From contig JAVYAJ010000012.1 in NCBI GenBank assembly GCA_032229885.1, positions 1-9,735 of the forward strand: 9,735 nt of DNA. Direction: 5' to 3'. Positions 7,258 to 9,735 of the stretch are shown here, one piece after another; the first letter of the stretch is position 1; each line of letters begins with the position of its first letter. Both the position numbers and the translations under genes were made by a program. Below the pieces are notes generated by a model. That model did not search any database, was not told the origin of the DNA, and was given only the letters and a program-made list of their open reading frames with translations. The stretch comes from Anammoximicrobium sp032229885 (lineage in GTDB: Bacteria; Planctomycetota; Planctomycetia; Pirellulales; Pirellulaceae).

Positions 7258-8214
7258 ATGGACCTGACCATACTCATCCCGTTGGCCGTGTTTGTGTCGG
7301 TCACCGCCGTGGTGATACTCGTCCGCGAGCGCCTGAGCAACGGCGAGCGGCGGATCGACCAACGCTTCGACGAGTTGCAAAATCCGGACGGTTCGCCGAG
7401 CGACGGGATCCGCGGCATCTCGCGGGTGTCGTCGGCGATCTCGACGCTCGTCGAAAAGGCTTCGCCGCAACTGGCCAAGCCGCTGACGCCGAGCAACGCC
7501 CACGAAGTCACTCAGTTGCGCCAGCGGCTGTCCTATGCGGGCCTACGTTCCGATCTGGCGCCGTCCGTGTTCTTGTCGGCCAAAGTCGCCTGCCTGGCGC
7601 TCGGTTTTTTTCTGGGTGGTGGAACGCTCATTTTTACGGGGGACCACTCGCCTCAGGCAATCGCCCGCCTCGTATTGTTCGCCGGCGGCGGACTGCTGTT
7701 GCCGGATCTGGTGTTGCGCTTTCTGACCAAGCGGCGTCACGAACAGTTGTTCTTCGGTTTGCCGGATGCGATCGACCTGATGGTGGTCTGTATCGAAGCC
7801 GGTCTGGGATTGGACCAGGCGATGCGCAAGGTGTCGGAAGAGATGCGGAAGACGTACCCGGTCGTCGCGTATGAGTTCGAGCTGTCGACGATGCATCAAC
7901 AGATGGGCATGAATCGCATCCAGGTCTTTCGCGACTTGGGCCAGCGCAACGGCGAGGACGATCTGCGCAGTCTGGCCGCCGTCATGATCCATGCCAGCCG
8001 TTTCGGTACGGGGATCGGATTGGCGCTGCGGAACCACGGGGATGCGATGCGGATCCGTCGCCGTCAGATGGCCGAAGAGCGGGCGTCCAAGAGCGCGGTC
8101 AAGCTGATCTTTCCGCTGGTTCTGTTCATCTTTCCCGCCATCTTCGTGGTCTTGATCGGGCCCGCGGCGATCAACATCGTGCGGTTCCTGATGCCGGTGA
8201 TGAACGGCGGGTAA
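7258..8214 (+). CDS. tadC: Tad inner-membrane platform protein TadC
   Basis: TadC is the second type II secretion F-family platform protein of the Tad machine and is expected to pair with TadB in the inner membrane. The protein has 318 residues, with membrane segments at about 4-23, 105-126, 134-153 and 282-309. The T2SSF domain spans about 165-290 and starts with GLPDAIDLMVVCIEAGLGLD, followed by RFGTGIGLALRNHGDAMR at about 248-265. The C-terminal hydrophobic FPLVLFIFPAIFVVLIGPA is typical of TadC. AAAAGG at 7244-7249 is 8 bases before ATG 7258. It is the last visible tad gene; downstream genes such as tadD or the pseudopilins are absent, because the next gene is convergent and unrelated. 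Confidence 0.94.
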   Translation: MDLTILIPLAVFVSVTAVVILVRERLSNGERRIDQRFDELQNPDGSPSDGIRGISRVSSAISTLVEKASPQLAKPLTPSNAHEVTQLRQRLSYAGLRSDLAPSVFLSAKVACLALGFFLGGGTLIFTGDHSPQAIARLVLFAGGGLLLPDLVLRFLTKRRHEQLFFGLPDAIDLMVVCIEAGLGLDQAMRKVSEEMRKTYPVVAYEFELSTMHQQMGMNRIQVFRDLGQRNGEDDLRSLAAVMIHASRFGTGIGLALRNHGDAMRIRRRQMAEERASKSAVKLIFPLVLFIFPAIFVVLIGPAAINIVRFLMPVMNGG

Positions 8215-8378
8215 CGGCGCGACCGCTCATGGTTGATGGGGTTGGCTGTCCGGCGACCAGATAGACTTGCCGAGGACGGAGCGCGGACGGGCCGGAGACG
8301 GGTTGCGGCAGAGGACGTGTCCACGCCGCCCCGCCGCGGTCGAGCGGATCTCGATGCCGGGCGGGCCGGACGGACAGC

Positions 8379-8408
8379 CGGGCGTCAGCGCGGCGACGCC
8401 GACGCCCG
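8379..8408. repeat. Inverted repeat in the tadC / DUF1080 convergent gap
   Basis: CGGGCGTC at 8379-8386 pairs perfectly with GACGCCCG at 8401-8408 around a 14-base GC-rich loop. It lies between two convergent genes, where a bidirectional terminator would be expected, but it lacks a T-tract on either side. Confidence 0.35.
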
Positions 8409-8415
8409 CAGATGG

Positions 8416-8439
8416 GCCTGGGGTTGAATCGGCCCGGGC
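8416..8439 (+). terminator. Possible terminator after tadC
   Basis: GCCTGGG (8416-8422) pairs with CCCGGGC (8433-8439), with one G-T wobble, around a 10-base loop. TGTTATTT follows and overlaps the stop codon of the convergent DUF1080 gene. The position fits an end to the tad transcript, but the weak T-tract keeps this tentative. Confidence 0.35.
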
Positions 8440-8441
8440 TG

Positions 8442-9212
8442 TTATTTGGTGATCGTCGGTTCCGCGACGCGCTCGCTCGGCAACTCGGGGACCTCGCGGA
8501 CCCAGATGTTGCGAAAACGCACGGGATTGCCGTGATACTGGAGAGCGATCGGGCCTTTGTCCGGATGCGCCTTGTACTGGGGCGCCCGATTGAACGGCGT
8601 GTCGCCCAACAGCTCGAAGTGGTTTTGGACCAAGACGCCGTTGTGCAGCACCGTGACGAACGCCGGGCTTCGCAATTTGCCGTCCTCGTCAAAGCGCGGC
8701 GCTTTCCAGATGATGTCGTACGTCTGCCACTCGCCGGGTTTGCGGCTCGCGTTGACCAGCGGCGGATGCTGTTTGTAGATCGCCCCGCATTGACCGTCGA
8801 AGTAGGTTTTGTTTTCGTACGAGTCGAGAATTTGGACCTCGTACGTTCCCATCAGAAACACGCCGCTGTTGCTGCGTCCCTGTCCGCTGCCCTTCACCTC
8901 GACGGCCGAGGCCCACTCGATGTGCACCTGGCAGTCTCCGAACACGTCTTTGGTGACCGGATTGCCCGGCGCCGCCTCGACGTATCCGTCCGTGACTTTC
9001 CATTGCTCTGCTTGGTTCCATCGCGACATGTCCGTGCCGTCGAACAACACGGTCGCGTCCGAAGGCGGACCACCGACGGGTCCCGGATCGATCACCGCCG
9101 GTTCGTCCCACTGAATGCCGCTCAAATACTCGGCGCCGCCGACGCACGCCCCAGACGTCAGGCACAACGAGACGACGATCGTCGCGAAGGCGATGGATCT
9201 CGACATGTTCAC
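8442..9212 (-). CDS. Secreted DUF1080 / 3-keto-disaccharide hydrolase family protein
   Basis: The 256-residue protein starts with a signal peptide (about 1-22, hydrophobic AFATIVVSLCLTSGA). A Cys at 23 gives a weak lipobox-like SGAC, so a lipoprotein is possible but not well supported. The remainder is a single DUF1080 domain with a concanavalin-like fold. Diagnostic motifs are VLFDGTDMSRW at about 55-65, GRSNSGVFLMGTYEVQILDS at about 112-131, GQCGAIY at 140-146, PGEWQTYDI at about 159-167 and HGNPVRFRNIW at 227-237. The family is associated with hydrolysis of 3-keto-glycosides and is much expanded in planctomycetes and Bacteroidetes; the actual substrate cannot be read from sequence. The GTG start at 9212 has AAGGAG 7 bases upstream; the in-frame ATG at 9206 is the alternative. 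It is transcribed towards tadC and appears to be a single-gene unit. Confidence 0.92.
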   Translation of the reverse strand: MNMSRSIAFATIVVSLCLTSGACVGGAEYLSGIQWDEPAVIDPGPVGGPPSDATVLFDGTDMSRWNQAEQWKVTDGYVEAAPGNPVTKDVFGDCQVHIEWASAVEVKGSGQGRSNSGVFLMGTYEVQILDSYENKTYFDGQCGAIYKQHPPLVNASRKPGEWQTYDIIWKAPRFDEDGKLRSPAFVTVLHNGVLVQNHFELLGDTPFNRAPQYKAHPDKGPIALQYHGNPVRFRNIWVREVPELPSERVAEPTITK

Positions 9213-9602
9213 AGTGCTTCTCCTTGTGTTGGTGGATCAAAGAATCTGAATCCGACATCGTCCAGGCGTCCGGCGGTCGTGGTCCGGCCGCGCCCGCCGT
9301 TCGTCTCGCCGCGCGCCGCTACATCTCGCAAGGCAATCGGCCCCCAAAAACGCGCGCTTCGTCCGAATGTCGCGTGCGCCACGGTGCAGGAAGGCGTGGC
9401 CAAAGTTGTCGAGCGAGGGTCTGTCGGAGGGTAAACAAATCGCTGCCGCTCGCCGGACGCCGCCGGACCTATTGTGTTCGAGCGAAGAACCGTGGCCAAG
9501 CTGCCCGAATCAAAATTCCGCCGCGCTCGAGATTTCCACGCGGGCGAAACGCCACGCTGATTGACTTCGACCGACTTCGCCCCACTGCCCCCCCGTTGCT
9601 TG
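9213..9602. other. Non-coding region upstream of the DUF1080 gene
   Basis: No convincing gene is seen on either strand; the open frames that cross it continue into the tandem array and have no family features. It should hold the promoter of the minus-strand DUF1080 gene, but I found no clear boxes. A lone CCCACTG at 9581-9587, out of phase with the main array, precedes a C-rich spacer. Confidence 0.5.
9220..9225 (-). promoter_or_regulatory. Ribosome binding site for the DUF1080 gene
   Basis: On the minus strand this reads AAGGAG. It is 7 bases from GTG 9212 and 13 from ATG 9206, which favours the GTG start. Confidence 0.65.
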
Positions 9603-9735
9603 CCCACTGCCCACTGCCCACTGCCCACTGCCCACTGCCCACTGCCCACTGCCCACTGCCCGCTGCCCGCTGCCCGCTGCCCGCTGCCCACTGACCACTG
9701 ACCACTGACCACTGACCACTGACCACTGACCACTG
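9603..9735. repeat. Heptanucleotide tandem array, 19 units, reaches the window edge
   Basis: There are nineteen uninterrupted 7-base units in one phase: eight CCCACTG (9603-9658), four CCCGCTG (9659-9686), one CCCACTG (9687-9693) and six ACCACTG (9694-9735). The array continues past the window. Variants occur in blocks rather than scattered, as expected from local duplication by slippage. Because the unit has no stop codon on the minus strand, all three minus frames stay open through it and give false SGQWAVG-type proteins. Similar heptamer arrays (short tandemly repeated repetitive sequences) are known in cyanobacteria. Confidence 0.95.

Noticed and set aside
6552..7511. 319-residue minus-strand open frame
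   Set aside because: It is antisense to tadB and tadC and has no recognisable domain.
8412..9434. 340-residue plus-strand open frame
   Set aside because: It is antisense to the DUF1080 gene, which has clear family motifs, a signal peptide and a ribosome binding site.
9209..9733. 174-residue minus-strand frame starting with SGQW repeats
   Set aside because: The N-terminal part is the heptamer array read in frame, open in all three minus frames; the rest has no protein-like features.
9603..9735. CRISPR array
   Set aside because: Seven-base units with no spacers are a simple tandem repeat, not CRISPR repeats.

Overview
The window looks like a GC-rich bacterial chromosome, most probably a planctomycete. 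The reasons are the gene types and proportions: a Tad secretin with a proline-rich tail, TadZ/CpaE, CpaF, TadB and TadC, all spaced by unusually wide gaps, next to a secreted DUF1080 (3-keto-disaccharide hydrolase family) protein of the kind that is abundant in planctomycetes. That placement is inference; no rRNA or other marker gene is present.

Layout. 1-555 is non-coding and carries a strong inverted repeat (63-90 / 143-170). 556-2073 (+) encodes the secretin CpaC/RcpA. 2074-3112 is about 1 kb with no credible gene but a strong bulged hairpin at 2236-2272. 3113-4345 (+) is CpaE/TadZ, 4715-6058 (+) the CpaF/TadA ATPase, 6168-7154 (+) TadB and 7258-8214 (+) TadC. A short convergent gap with two inverted repeats follows. 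8442-9212 (-) is the DUF1080 protein. 9213-9602 is non-coding, and the window ends in a heptanucleotide tandem array (9603-9735) that runs off the edge.

How the genes work together. In Tad systems the secretin forms the outer-membrane channel, TadZ localises the machine, CpaF powers pilus assembly by ATP hydrolysis, and TadB and TadC form the inner-membrane platform. The Flp pilin, prepilin peptidase, CpaB/RcpC and TadD/E/F/G are not visible here, so this is a partial locus or its other genes lie outside the window. The DUF1080 gene is on the opposite strand and shows no sign of belonging to the pilus locus.

Most notable points: the CpaE P-loop lacks both lysines of the deviant Walker A motif; the N-terminal receiver-like domain of CpaE is degenerate; all secretin cysteines lie in its C-terminal tail; GCCGCC-type hairpins recur in the gaps between tad genes; and the heptamer array shows ordered blocks of unit variants. 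I see no clear evidence of a wholly new system.
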